DNA of 64,000 bases from Jeotgalibacillus soli (GCF_000829435.1 NZ_JXRP01000009.1:744001-808000), one strand, 5' to 3'; numbered from the stretch's first letter, positions 17,491 through 26,880 are shown. Translations and numbers: made by a program. Notes: generated by a model from the sequence alone, not told the origin.

Positions 17491-18846
17491 GTGAAATTAA
17501 TATTATTATCCGGCGGTTCAGGAACACGCCTTTGGCCATTATCGAATGATTCACGTGCGAAGCAGTTTTTGAAAGTGCTGAAGCATGAAGAAACAGGTGA
17601 ATTTGAATCGATGGTACAGCGTGTTTTCCGACAGCTATCAACAGTTGTGGCACCTGAGGATATGATTGTTGCAACAAATATAGCACAGATAGATATGATT
17701 CAAAATCAATTGGGTGTTATTCCGATTGTGATGGAGCCGGAACGACGTGATACGTTTCCAGCCATTGCGCTTTCTAGCGTATATTTGCATTCAGAACTGG
17801 GAATGGCTCCAGATGAAATTGTTAGCGTGGTATCAGTTGATACGTTTGTGGATACAGCATTTTATGAAAAGGTAAGAGAACTTGGGACGCTTGTGAAGGA
17901 AACACAATCAGAAATGGGACTGCTGGGTGTGAAACCCACGTACCCGTCCTCTAAATATGGTTATTTAATTCCAGAACAATATAGGGATCATTTGCAAGTA
18001 AGGCGTTTTGTAGAAAAGCCAACTGAAATAGCGGCAGAAAAACTCATTGAAGATGGGGGATACTGGAATAGTGGTGTTTTCACTTTCCGGTTGTCGCTGA
18101 TACTTGATATTCTTACGGAAAGAGGATTCTCTGTTCACTATGATACTCTGCTATCACAATTTTCGAGTTTGCCCAAAAAAAGTTTTGACTATGAAGTTGT
18201 AGAGCATTTATCGGAAATTGTAGCTCTAACATATGATGGCTATTGGAAGGATCTTGGAACGTGGAATACAATAACTGAAGAGATGTCTAGTGTTATTATC
18301 GGCAATGGTGCATTAAGTGAAGATAGTCTAAATACACACATTATTAATGAACTTGATCTGCCTGTTAAGGTGCTCGGTATTTCCAATGCTGTTGTTTCCG
18401 TCAGTGCAGATGGTATATTAGTAACCGATAAGCCTGCTAGTTCTCGTATGAAGGATATGTTGCTTGATGGTTTGTTTTCAAGACCAATGTATGAAGAACG
18501 AAGATGGGGATGGTATCGGGTACTTGACCATACAAAAAAAGAAAACCGAGAAATACTTACGAAGCGATTATGCATAACAGCAGGGAAAAACTTAAGCTAT
18601 CAATATCATTATTACCGGGAAGAGACATGGACAATTATTGCTGGTAGTGCGATTTTTGTGCAGGATGGTGTAAAACGTACTGTAAAATCAGGAGATGTCT
18701 TAACTATACCTATGGGTTCTAAGCATGCTATTTACGCTGAAACTGATACTGAATTTATCGAAGTCCAAATAGGTTCTCCGCTGGTAGAAGACGATATTGT
18801 CCGTATAACAAAAGATTGGACAGAAACAATAGATTTGTGTCTTTAA
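17491..18846 (+). CDS. manC: Mannose-1-phosphate guanylyltransferase (with cupin domain)
   Basis: A 451-residue protein. Residues 1-270 are the nucleotidyltransferase, with LLSGGSGTRLWPLSNDSRAK as the GTP-binding loop and VEKPTEIAAEKLIEDG in the active site. Residues about 335-450 are a cupin of the type II phosphomannose isomerase kind (YHYYREETWTIIAG, GDVLTIPMGSKHAI). It makes GDP-mannose, the substrate of Gmd. Fused forms may also isomerise fructose-6-phosphate. GGAGGTGA lies 7 bases before the GTG start. No phosphomannomutase is in the window. Confidence 0.93.
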   Translation: MKLILLSGGSGTRLWPLSNDSRAKQFLKVLKHEETGEFESMVQRVFRQLSTVVAPEDMIVATNIAQIDMIQNQLGVIPIVMEPERRDTFPAIALSSVYLHSELGMAPDEIVSVVSVDTFVDTAFYEKVRELGTLVKETQSEMGLLGVKPTYPSSKYGYLIPEQYRDHLQVRRFVEKPTEIAAEKLIEDGGYWNSGVFTFRLSLILDILTERGFSVHYDTLLSQFSSLPKKSFDYEVVEHLSEIVALTYDGYWKDLGTWNTITEEMSSVIIGNGALSEDSLNTHIINELDLPVKVLGISNAVVSVSADGILVTDKPASSRMKDMLLDGLFSRPMYEERRWGWYRVLDHTKKENREILTKRLCITAGKNLSYQYHYYREETWTIIAGSAIFVQDGVKRTVKSGDVLTIPMGSKHAIYAETDTEFIEVQIGSPLVEDDIVRITKDWTETIDLCL

Positions 18847-18875
18847 AATAAAGAAAGAGTTAGGGGTCGAAAGTA

Positions 18876-19115
18876 ATGAATACACAAAAATTAAAATCTG
18901 TATTTGCAGAAGCCTTAGATATAGAGGAATCTTTTATAACAGATGAATTAACATATAATTCGATTGCCGAATGGGATTCAGTAGCTCACATGGCGCTCGT
19001 CGCAGAAATTGATGATCAGTTTGACATTATGCTTGATACTGATGACGTACTTGATCTGAGTTCATTTTCAAAAGCAAAAGAGATTTTAACGAAGTATGAT
19101 ATTGCATTTGATTAG
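18876..19115 (+). CDS. Acyl carrier protein of the glycosylation island
   Basis: A 79-residue acidic protein with the carrier-protein fold and the phosphopantetheine site EWDSVAHMAL, with Ser35 as the attachment residue. It is not the housekeeping AcpP, which sits in the fab cluster and has DSLD. First gene of an apparent acyl cassette with an SDR reductase, AMP-dependent ligase, LuxE and LuxC. Dedicated carrier proteins together with AMP ligases also occur in Campylobacter flagellar glycosylation loci. It probably carries a short acyl chain to be modified and moved to a sugar. Confidence 0.88.
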   Translation: MNTQKLKSVFAEALDIEESFITDELTYNSIAEWDSVAHMALVAEIDDQFDIMLDTDDVLDLSSFSKAKEILTKYDIAFD

Positions 19116-19127
19116 GGAGATATCTGT

Positions 19128-19871
19128 ATGCTTGTAGGAAATCGCGTTATTCTTGTGACTGGTGCGGCAAGAGGAATTGGACAGGCAACAGCAGTATTTT
19201 TGGCTGCCTCAGGGGCTCAAGTTATTATTCATGGTCGATCAGAAGAAAGTATGGATGAAACAGTGAGGCTAATTCAATCAGCTGAAGGTTTAGAGCCTTT
19301 ACGTGTCGCGTATGACGTCCGTGACGAAGCTGGTATGAAACTGGCATTTAAGCAAATAAAAAAGATTTTCGGACGATTAGATGGTCTAGTGAACAATGCG
19401 GGTATTATGACTGAAGGTCTTATGGGGATGGTAAAAACAACTCATATTCAAGAAATGCTTGATGTAAATGTTACTTCGGTTATTTTACATATGCAGCTCT
19501 CCTCACGATTAATGCTGAAAAATAAGCAAGGATCTATTGTTAACGTAAGTTCAATTATTGGCACCCGTGGCAGCGAAGGTTCTGCGGCTTATGCAGCCAG
19601 TAAAGCTGCAGTGATTGGAGCTACTTTGTCTGCATCTAAAGAATGGGCAGGTAAAGGTGTGCGAGTTAATGCTGTGGCTCCAGGGTTTATTGAAACAGAC
19701 TTAACTGCCCATTATATGGAAAATAAAAAAGAAAAGCTTTTGGAAACAATCAAAATGAATCGTTTTGGACATGTAGAAGAAGTAGCAAGTGTTATCTCAT
19801 TTCTTCTATCGGATATGTCCTCTTATATAACTGGTCAGGTCATAGGAGTTGATGGGGGCATGGTGATCTAA
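19128..19871 (+). CDS. SDR family oxidoreductase (FabG-like)
   Basis: A 247-residue classical short-chain dehydrogenase: VTGAARGIGQAT (NADP loop), LVNNAGIM, Ser in VNVSSIIGTRG, YAASKAAV (YxxxK) and a C-terminal ITGQVIGVDGG. Closest in look to 3-oxoacyl-ACP reductases. It lies 12 bases after the carrier protein gene, so reduction of a 3-oxoacyl chain on that carrier is the natural guess. It is not the missing PseB, which is a longer 4,6-dehydratase. AGGGAGA precedes the ATG. Confidence 0.9.
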   Translation: MLVGNRVILVTGAARGIGQATAVFLAASGAQVIIHGRSEESMDETVRLIQSAEGLEPLRVAYDVRDEAGMKLAFKQIKKIFGRLDGLVNNAGIMTEGLMGMVKTTHIQEMLDVNVTSVILHMQLSSRLMLKNKQGSIVNVSSIIGTRGSEGSAAYAASKAAVIGATLSASKEWAGKGVRVNAVAPGFIETDLTAHYMENKKEKLLETIKMNRFGHVEEVASVISFLLSDMSSYITGQVIGVDGGMVI

Positions 19872-19913
19872 CCATGCTCTTTTGACTAAATAGTTTCGAA
19901 AGGGGTGAGGGCT

Positions 19914-21272
19914 ATGAGGTTCTGGAACTTCACTGGTCGAGCAGGACAGGCAGTAGTAATGCCTGATCAATCCTATACATACATGGATTTGGAAGAGGCG
20001 GTAGAACAGAGAAAATGGAAGTTCAATGAAAATAATAAACAGCTTGTTCTGATTCTTTGTAAAAATAACTATGATGTGCTTGTAACATATCTTGCTGCAT
20101 TACAATCAAGCCAGGCAGTCATGCTTTTAAGCGTAGAAATGGACAGAAAACTTTTAAAAGGTATTATCGACACTTATAAACCTAAATGGATTTATGGATC
20201 AATAAACATGGGGGAGTATGAAAGTGCAGGGGAAGCGCTTTGGATAAGAAGTGTTCCTGTATCTGCAAACATTCATCCTGATTTGGCAGTATTACTCAGT
20301 ACTTCTGGAACAACAGGAAGCAGAAAGTTTGTTCGTTTATCATATGACAATATTCAATCTAATGCCGAATCAATTGTGGAGTATTTGCATCTTGATGCCG
20401 TTGAACGCGGTGTTCTGAATTTACCAATTTCGTATTCGTACGGTTTGTCGATTATAAATAGTCATTTGGCTGCAGGTGCGACTGTATTATTGACGGATGA
20501 AAGTATAATGGCAAAATCCTTTTGGCCTTTCTTCCAGGAACAGAAAGCGACGTCATTTGCAGGTGTACCATTTACCTATCAAATGCTGCAGCGAATTGGA
20601 TTTTTTAAAATGAATCTTCCCCATTTACGTTCATATACGCAGGCAGGCGGCCGGTTGGATGAGCGATTGGTGAAAATGTTTGGTGAATATGCGGCAGATC
20701 ATGATAAGCGGTTTTATGTCATGTATGGACAGACTGAAGCATCACCGCGTATGTCCTATATTCCTCCGGATCGACTGCTCGAGAAGACAGGTTCGATTGG
20801 TGTTCCAATTCCAGGCGGTTCGTTTGAAATTGATCGGGAAACAGAGGAGCTCATTTATAAAGGGTCGAATGTGATGATGGGGTACGCAGAATGCCTGGAA
20901 GATTTGAGAAAAGGCGATGAACTTCATGGGGTTCTTCATACGGGTGATACAGCAATGGTTGATGAAGATGGTTTTTACACAATTACTGGGCGTATTAAGC
21001 GGTTTGTGAAATTGTTTGGCCTGCGTGTGAATTTGGATGAGGTAGAAAAAAGATTGGAGTCGGAGCTTCAGGCGGCAGTCGCATGTACTGGAACCGACGA
21101 CTGGCTGATTGTCGCGGTAGAATCAGAAGAGGCAAAAAGAGTTGTGCAATCATGTTTGGATTCGGTGTATAAATTGCATAAATCCGCTTTTCGGATTCAT
21201 GTTATGGAATCTATTCCACGCACGTCGAATGGAAAAACAGATTATGCAGCGATAAAGGATGGTTTTAAATGA
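19914..21272 (+). CDS. AMP-dependent acyl ligase
   Basis: A 452-residue adenylate-forming enzyme. STSGTTGSRKFVRLS at residues 129-143 is the ATP P-loop. YGQTEASPRMSY is motif A5, HTGDTAMVDEDGFYTITGR the A7/A8 region, and PRTSNGKTDY carries the catalytic lysine of A10. ATG at 19914 has AAAGGGGTGA 6 bases upstream; a GTG at 19905 is an alternative. It probably activates a fatty or other carboxylic acid and loads the adjacent carrier protein. The stop overlaps the LuxE start (ATGA). Confidence 0.88.
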   Translation: MRFWNFTGRAGQAVVMPDQSYTYMDLEEAVEQRKWKFNENNKQLVLILCKNNYDVLVTYLAALQSSQAVMLLSVEMDRKLLKGIIDTYKPKWIYGSINMGEYESAGEALWIRSVPVSANIHPDLAVLLSTSGTTGSRKFVRLSYDNIQSNAESIVEYLHLDAVERGVLNLPISYSYGLSIINSHLAAGATVLLTDESIMAKSFWPFFQEQKATSFAGVPFTYQMLQRIGFFKMNLPHLRSYTQAGGRLDERLVKMFGEYAADHDKRFYVMYGQTEASPRMSYIPPDRLLEKTGSIGVPIPGGSFEIDRETEELIYKGSNVMMGYAECLEDLRKGDELHGVLHTGDTAMVDEDGFYTITGRIKRFVKLFGLRVNLDEVEKRLESELQAAVACTGTDDWLIVAVESEEAKRVVQSCLDSVYKLHKSAFRIHVMESIPRTSNGKTDYAAIKDGFK

Positions 21273-22339
21273 TCTATCCATATGAATTGAAAAAAAAGGA
21301 AAAAGAAATATATCTGCTTGAGAAGTTAAATGATTTGACAGTGCATCATGTGAAAAACAGTAATGCATACAAGGCAATGATTGAAAAAAGCAGAGGATTT
21401 ATGCTCGCTAAATCTCTTGGAGAGGTTCCTTATTTGCCTGTACAGCTATTTAAATTAATGGACCTTATGTCCGTTTCACAGGCGCAGGTTGTTAAAGTAC
21501 TTACATCAAGCGGAACGACAGGCCAGCAAGTGTCGAAAATTTATCTGGATAAAGAAACGGCAGTCAGCCAGGCGAAAGCATTGGTGGATGTGATGAGGCC
21601 GGTGCTTGGCGGAAAGCGGCTTCCGATGATTATTTTAGACACAAAGTCAGTGTTGAAAGACCGTCGTTCCTTTAGTGCACGCGGAGCGGGAATACTCGGC
21701 TTTTCCACATTTGGCCGGAAGCACTTTTATGCATTGAATGATGATATGACAATGGATTGGTCTGGTTTAGAGGATTTTTTGGAGAAGCATAAAGGCTCTA
21801 AAATTATGCTGTTTGGCTTCACATTTATGATCTGGAAGTATGTTTATCAGGAATCGGTGAGGCGATGTATAAAGGTTGATATGGGCGACAGTGTACTTAT
21901 TCACGGCGGTGGCTGGAAAAAGCTTCAGGAAGAGGCTGTTGATGCCAATACATTTAAAAAGAAGCTGTTTGAGCAGATGGGTATTCGTCATATCCATAAT
22001 TATTATGGCATGGTTGAACAGGTCGGTTCCATTTTTATAGAATGTGCACAAGGGCATTTGCATACGCCAAAATATGCAGATGTGATCATTCGTGATCCGA
22101 TCACGTTTGATCCGATTCCATATGGCAGTCAAGGATTGATTCAAGTCATGAGTGTGCTGCCAAAAAGCTATCCGGGCCACAGCTTGTTGACAGAAGATCT
22201 CGGCACTATTTTAGGAGAAGATGATTGTCTGTGCGGCTGGAAAGGAAAATACTTTGAAGTAGCGGGACGGATTCCAAAAGCGGAATTGCGTGGGTGCAGT
22301 GATACGTTTGCCCTTGGACAGAGAGGAGGGAATGGCTAA
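21269..22339 (+). CDS. LuxE-like acyl-protein synthetase
   Basis: A 356-residue protein of the LuxE family, which in bioluminescent bacteria activates a fatty acid with ATP and carries it as a thioester to the reductase LuxC. Visible are the adenylation loop LTSSGTTGQQVSKIYLDK (about residues 75-92), FGFTFMIWKY, and NYYGMVEQVG. RGCSD puts a cysteine at residue 343 near the C-terminus, where LuxE enzymes have their acyl-accepting cysteine. It overlaps the ligase and LuxC genes at both ends, so the three are made together. No luxA or luxB is present, so luminescence is not implied. Confidence 0.88.
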   Translation: MIYPYELKKKEKEIYLLEKLNDLTVHHVKNSNAYKAMIEKSRGFMLAKSLGEVPYLPVQLFKLMDLMSVSQAQVVKVLTSSGTTGQQVSKIYLDKETAVSQAKALVDVMRPVLGGKRLPMIILDTKSVLKDRRSFSARGAGILGFSTFGRKHFYALNDDMTMDWSGLEDFLEKHKGSKIMLFGFTFMIWKYVYQESVRRCIKVDMGDSVLIHGGGWKKLQEEAVDANTFKKKLFEQMGIRHIHNYYGMVEQVGSIFIECAQGHLHTPKYADVIIRDPITFDPIPYGSQGLIQVMSVLPKSYPGHSLLTEDLGTILGEDDCLCGWKGKYFEVAGRIPKAELRGCSDTFALGQRGGNG

Positions 22340-23541
22340 TGCGTCTTTTTTGGCCTGAATCTAATGATTGGAAAACAATCTTGAACAATATGCAAAAAAA
22401 AGAATTGCTGACACCATTTCATCCGGATGTACTGTTATTTGTGCAGGGACTGTCAAAGAGATTTTTGCGGCTTCGTCATTATCCAGAGCTTATGGCGCTC
22501 GGTTATTGGCTGCGCAAAGCCCATATACATGAAATGAAGGAATCATGGCATGAACGGACAAATGGGCAGTTTATTCGTGCGAGAGGGACAATCTTTCATC
22601 TGGCTCCGTCAAATGTTGATACAATCTTTGTTTATTCTTGGATGCTGTCGCTTTTAGCAGGGAACCGGAATGTGCTCCGCTTATCAAGTAAAGAGCAGCC
22701 GCAGACAAATGAATTGTTGTCGGTCATGATGGAGATACTTCAGGATCCGGAGCATGCCGCTGTGGCGGAACGGACGATGTTGCTTACGTATGGACATGAT
22801 GATCACGTAACTGCTTATTTATCGGAAAGATGCCATACGCGTGTTGTGTGGGGAGGGGACGAGACGGTTAAAGCAATTCGGAAAATCCCGCTGGCACCAA
22901 TGGCGAACGAACTTGTTTTTCCGGATCGTTTTTCACTTGCGGTGTTGAATGCGGAAGTAGTGATGAATGCTAATCAAGAAGAGAAACAGCAGCTTCTTCA
23001 ACAGTTTTATAATGATTCTTTCTGGTTTGACCAGATGGCATGCTCATCACCAAGATTGATTATATGGACAGGAACAGACGAAGCAGTTGAATCTTCACAG
23101 AGAGAATTTTGGCCTTCATTTGAAAGGATCGTGCATGAAAAAGAATATGAGCTGATGGCGGCGGTACAGGTACAGAAACTTGCAACAGGTTTATGGTTGG
23201 CTGCAGAGCCTGAATCGAAACAGGTTCAGAGGGGCATTTCGTATTCTCGAATTTTCTTTGATCACATTCCTGCAAAAGTGAGGGAACGTCATTGCGGCGG
23301 CGGGCTGTTTTTCGAATGCAAAGTTTCTGATCTGCGGGGTGTCAGTTCGACGATTGTTGATAAAGATCAGACACTTGCCTATTTTGGTTATTCAAAAGAA
23401 GAATTAATCAAATTTGCCTCAGCTGTATCTGCCAGAGGAATTGATCGTATTGTTCCAATTGGACAGGCATTGAATTTTGATGGTGTATGGGATGGGCAAA
23501 ACTTTCTGCAATCTTTTACGAGAGAGGTTGTGATTATATGA
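22339..23541 (+). CDS. LuxC-like acyl-CoA/acyl-protein reductase
   Basis: A 400-residue aldehyde dehydrogenase superfamily protein of the LuxC type, which reduces an activated acyl group to an aldehyde with NADPH. HLAPSNVDTIFVYSWMLSLL and AGNRNVLRLSS match the nucleotide-binding region. The catalytic cysteine is Cys235 in FDQMACSSPRLIIW. The start overlaps the LuxE stop (TAATG) and the stop overlaps the acetyltransferase start (ATGA). The unbroken coupling to the pse genes implies that the aldehyde or acyl intermediate serves sugar biosynthesis. The product is unknown. Confidence 0.9.
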   Translation: MRLFWPESNDWKTILNNMQKKELLTPFHPDVLLFVQGLSKRFLRLRHYPELMALGYWLRKAHIHEMKESWHERTNGQFIRARGTIFHLAPSNVDTIFVYSWMLSLLAGNRNVLRLSSKEQPQTNELLSVMMEILQDPEHAAVAERTMLLTYGHDDHVTAYLSERCHTRVVWGGDETVKAIRKIPLAPMANELVFPDRFSLAVLNAEVVMNANQEEKQQLLQQFYNDSFWFDQMACSSPRLIIWTGTDEAVESSQREFWPSFERIVHEKEYELMAAVQVQKLATGLWLAAEPESKQVQRGISYSRIFFDHIPAKVRERHCGGGLFFECKVSDLRGVSSTIVDKDQTLAYFGYSKEELIKFASAVSARGIDRIVPIGQALNFDGVWDGQNFLQSFTREVVII

Positions 23542-24077
23542 TGAAATGGATACACGTTCAAGAAGAACATTTACAGCTTGTACTGGATTGGCGTACAAGC
23601 GATTTTGTCACAAAATATATGTATACCGATATTGAATATGATTTCGGCAATCAAAAAATATGGCTGGAATCAATCAGAAAAGACGAAAATGGCCATTATT
23701 GGTTGATGTCTTACCGCGATGCACTTATCGGTTTTATTTCGATCACATCAATTGATTGGAAACATAAACGGGCGTACTGGAATTTTTATATTGGCGATCC
23801 TAAATTCTCGATGTTAGCAGGCTTTCTCGGTGCTTATATGTACAACTATGCTTTCAATGAATTAGGATTTGAAAAGTTAATGGGAGAAGTAATGGCAGAG
23901 AATGAAGCTGTCCGCAAGCTGCATGTAAAACAGGGAGCACGTGAAATCGGTTTTTTTGAAAAGCATATTTTAAAAAAGGACCGCTGGCATGATATTTATG
24001 TTTACGAAATGACGAAAGAACGATGGGAAGAAACAGGATCGAAGTTTAAAAAGTATATTGCGGATGTGGTGGCATGA
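23538..24077 (+). CDS. pseH: GNAT N-acetyltransferase, PseH-like
   Basis: PseH acetylates the 4-amino group of UDP-4-amino-4,6-dideoxy-beta-L-AltNAc in pseudaminic acid synthesis. The 179-residue product has the GNAT fold with VLDWRTSDFVTKYMYTD near the N-terminus, which is typical of PseH, and AENEAVRKLHVKQGAREIG for acetyl-CoA contacts. The ATG at 23538 overlaps the LuxC stop; an in-frame ATG far upstream lies inside luxC and is rejected. Because it is coupled to LuxC/LuxE, it might use an acyl donor other than acetyl-CoA; that is inference. Confidence 0.82.
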   Translation: MMKWIHVQEEHLQLVLDWRTSDFVTKYMYTDIEYDFGNQKIWLESIRKDENGHYWLMSYRDALIGFISITSIDWKHKRAYWNFYIGDPKFSMLAGFLGAYMYNYAFNELGFEKLMGEVMAENEAVRKLHVKQGAREIGFFEKHILKKDRWHDIYVYEMTKERWEETGSKFKKYIADVVA

Positions 24078-24796
24078 AAACAATCGTAATTATTCAAGCA
24101 CGTATGGGCTCATCCCGTTTGCCAGGTAAAGTGTTAAAGCCGCTTGGAGATAAAGATGTATTATCTTACGTAACGAAACGTTGTAAACAAATAAAGAATG
24201 TCCATGATGTTATTGTGGCAACATCTGTATTACCGCAGGATGATGAGATCGTAGCATGGTGCAAAGAACATAATATTTCATATTTTCGTGGATCTGAGGA
24301 TGACGTGCTGGATCGCTATGTTCAATGTGCGAAAGAATATAAGCCAGATTATGTGATGAGAGTGACATCAGATTGTCCATTTGTTGATTATGAAATGGCA
24401 GATGAAATTGTAATGCTGATGGAACGTGAACAGGTGGATATTGTTGATTTGGTTGGTGAGCTGCCGCGCGGTTTGGCTGTTGAATTAATTTCATTCAAGT
24501 CGTTATTGTCAATTCACGAGCGAGGAAAAGAAGTGCGTCATCGAGAGCATGTAACGTATTATGCGTATGAATTCCGGGACGAGTTTACACGGGTTGAATA
24601 TGAAACGCCAAAGAGTCATCATCATAGCTCGTTACGGATAACGCTAGATACAGAAGAGGACTATGAATTGTGCAAGACGGTCGCCAAGCATTTTCAAAAT
24701 GAGCTTGTATCAAGCTCAGAAGTGATCCAGTATTTATTAAAAAATCCAGAAATCGCAGTACTAAACAAGCATATTGAACAGAAACCGGTGATTTAA
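24074..24796 (+). CDS. pseF: CMP-pseudaminic acid synthase (cytidylyltransferase)
   Basis: A 240-residue SpsF/PseF-type nucleotidyltransferase that activates pseudaminic acid with CTP. IIQARMGSSRLPGKVLKPLG is the family's nucleotide-binding signature, and VMRVTSDCPFVDYEM holds the acidic metal-binding residue. The family also includes spore coat SpsF, so PseF is chosen from the context of pseG, pseI and pseC. The start overlaps the upstream stop (ATGA). Confidence 0.88.
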   Translation: MKTIVIIQARMGSSRLPGKVLKPLGDKDVLSYVTKRCKQIKNVHDVIVATSVLPQDDEIVAWCKEHNISYFRGSEDDVLDRYVQCAKEYKPDYVMRVTSDCPFVDYEMADEIVMLMEREQVDIVDLVGELPRGLAVELISFKSLLSIHERGKEVRHREHVTYYAYEFRDEFTRVEYETPKSHHHSSLRITLDTEEDYELCKTVAKHFQNELVSSSEVIQYLLKNPEIAVLNKHIEQKPVI

Positions 24797-24797
24797 T

Positions 24798-25811
24798 ATG
24801 AAGGTGTTAATCAGAACGGACGCTTCAGTTACTATTGGCAGCGGGCATGTGATGAGATGTTTGACAATAGCAGGAGAGCTAAGGGGAAAAGGACACAACG
24901 TAATGTTTGCTATGCGAGATTTACCAGGGCATCTAGCTCAAGTGGTGGAGAACGCAGGTTTTCAAACTTATCTTTTAAGTGCTGAGGAAGATGGAAAACA
25001 CCTTCTTGAGGACGGCTCGTACAATCTGTGCATGATTGATCATTACATTATAGATTATAAATGGGAAGAAACAATTCGTCCGCTCGTCAAGAAAATTGTT
25101 GTCATTGATGATCTGGCGAATCGTATGCATGACTGTGATATGCTGATTGATCAAAATGTCGTGCCAGATTTTAAGACGCGATACGATGCGCTCGTCCCGG
25201 CACATTGTGAGAAGCTGCTCGGACCGAGTTATTTAATCATGCGTAAGGAGTTTATAAAGGAACGCATAAATTTGAGGTCACGGACAGGTAAGATGCATAG
25301 GCTCCTTGTGTTTATGGGGGGAACGGACCCTACAGGAGAAACGATGAAAGTATTAAATGCATTATCGCAGGGCAGAACTTCTTTTGAACATGTTGATGTT
25401 GTTGTTGGAAGTGGAAATCTTGATAAGAAAACTATTCAACGTATATGTGAAGAAGAAGGGGTTTTCTATCATTGCCAGATTGATTACTTGGCAGCTCTGA
25501 TGGTATTGGCAGATTTTTCAATTGGAGCAGGCGGCAGTACTACATGGGAACGTTGTTATGTCGGTCTGCCCTCATCAAGTACAATCGTTGCGGAGAATCA
25601 ACTGGAGTCAACAGAAATGGCTGCTTCTTTAGGTGCTATATGGAATCTTGGCTGGCATGAACAAGTGACAGAACAGACGTATGAGAGACTGCTTATATCA
25701 TTAAAAGATCGGCAGGATGAGCTAAAAAAAATGAGTATCAGCGGATTTGAGCTTACAAATAATCCAAGTGGGCCAAATCTTTGGATTGATCGAATTCTTA
25801 GCATGGGATGA
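24798..25811 (+). CDS. pseG: UDP-2,4-diacetamido-2,4,6-trideoxy-beta-L-altropyranose hydrolase
   Basis: A 337-residue GT-B fold enzyme that removes UDP from the pathway sugar. VLIRTDASVTIGSGHVMRCL at the N-terminus contains the catalytic histidine (GHVMRC) of PseG. FMGGTDPTGET and SIGAGGSTTWERC are the nucleotide-binding loops. Length fits PseG without a fused acetyltransferase, consistent with the separate pseH. It begins one base after the pseF stop. Confidence 0.95.
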   Translation: MKVLIRTDASVTIGSGHVMRCLTIAGELRGKGHNVMFAMRDLPGHLAQVVENAGFQTYLLSAEEDGKHLLEDGSYNLCMIDHYIIDYKWEETIRPLVKKIVVIDDLANRMHDCDMLIDQNVVPDFKTRYDALVPAHCEKLLGPSYLIMRKEFIKERINLRSRTGKMHRLLVFMGGTDPTGETMKVLNALSQGRTSFEHVDVVVGSGNLDKKTIQRICEEEGVFYHCQIDYLAALMVLADFSIGAGGSTTWERCYVGLPSSSTIVAENQLESTEMAASLGAIWNLGWHEQVTEQTYERLLISLKDRQDELKKMSISGFELTNNPSGPNLWIDRILSMG

Positions 25812-25821
25812 GGGTATGGAA

Positions 25822-26868
25822 ATGATCGAAATCGGTACTAAAAAAATAGGAAAATCAGTAAAGCCGTTTATTATTGCAGAGATGTCTGGCAATCATAATC
25901 AATCACTTGAACGAGCGCTGCGTCTTGTAGAACTGGCGGCAGAAGCGGGTGCGGATGCGGTGAAATTACAGACATACACTCCTGATACGATGACGCTTGA
26001 TATCCATACGGGTGAATTTTTAATCGAAAATGATACAAACCTGTGGAAAGGACAATCTTTATATAACTTATATAAAGAGGCTTATACGCCTTGGGAATGG
26101 CATAAAACAATCTTTGACCACTGTAAAGAGTACGGTATGGTAGCTTTCAGTTCGCCGTTTGACGAAACGGCTGTTGATTTTTTAGAAACACTGGACGTAC
26201 CTGCATATAAAATTGCGTCATTTGAAAATGTGGATATTCCCCTTATCAAAAAAGTAGCTGCGACAGGTAAACCAATTATAATCTCAACTGGTATGGCGTC
26301 TGTCGCGGAGATTGATGAAGCGGTTCGGAGTGTTCGAGCGCAAGGAAATGATCAGATCATTTTATTAAAGTGCACGAGTACATATCCGGCTGCACCTGAA
26401 AACTCAAATATTGAAACGATTCCGCATATGAAAGATTTGTTCGGAACAGAGGTTGGATTATCTGATCACACGATGGGTGTAGGTACAGCGATTGCCGCAG
26501 TAACGCTGGGCGCGGCTGTGGTGGAAAAGCATTTTACTGTATCGCGTGCAGAGGGAGGCGTGGACGCGGCTTTTTCGTTGGAACCGCATGAACTAAGGAT
26601 GCTTGCAGAAGAAACAGAACGTGCATGGAGGAGTCTTGGAAATATTCATTATGGGCCAACCAATGCTGAAAAGCCGTCGCTTGAACATCGTCGATCACTG
26701 TATATTGGAGAAGATATAAAAGCAGGAGAATTATTAACGAAAGAAAATGTGCGTGTAATTCGTCCAGGGCATGGTCTTCCGCCGAAATATTTAGATCTTG
26801 TTATCGGAAAAACCGTAAAGCATGATGTTGTAAAAGGAACCCCTCTCAGCTGGGAGATTTTATTATAA
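25822..26868 (+). CDS. pseI: Pseudaminic acid synthase
   Basis: A 348-residue NeuB-family enzyme that condenses phosphoenolpyruvate with 2,4-diacetamido-2,4,6-trideoxy-L-altrose. PFIIAEMSGNHNQSLERAL is the characteristic NeuB/PseI beginning. The TIM barrel follows (LKCTSTYPA, GLSDHTMG, VEKHFT). The last about 60 residues are the antifreeze-like SAF domain (RRSLYIGEDIKAGELLTKEN). ATG 25822 is chosen because GAGGG lies 7 bases before it; an ATG at 25816 is close behind the pseG stop and equally in frame. Confidence 0.95.
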   Translation: MIEIGTKKIGKSVKPFIIAEMSGNHNQSLERALRLVELAAEAGADAVKLQTYTPDTMTLDIHTGEFLIENDTNLWKGQSLYNLYKEAYTPWEWHKTIFDHCKEYGMVAFSSPFDETAVDFLETLDVPAYKIASFENVDIPLIKKVAATGKPIIISTGMASVAEIDEAVRSVRAQGNDQIILLKCTSTYPAAPENSNIETIPHMKDLFGTEVGLSDHTMGVGTAIAAVTLGAAVVEKHFTVSRAEGGVDAAFSLEPHELRMLAEETERAWRSLGNIHYGPTNAEKPSLEHRRSLYIGEDIKAGELLTKENVRVIRPGHGLPPKYLDLVIGKTVKHDVVKGTPLSWEILL

Positions 26869-26880
26869 GGAATGAAACCT

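Noticed and set aside
19128-19871. SDR gene as the missing PseB
   Set aside because: Length (247 residues) and motifs are those of FabG-type reductases, not of the longer 4,6-dehydratase PseB.
19914-23541. LuxE and LuxC as evidence of bioluminescence
   Set aside because: No luxA, luxB or luxD is present, and the genes are coupled to pseudaminic acid genes; another use of the acyl product is far more likely.
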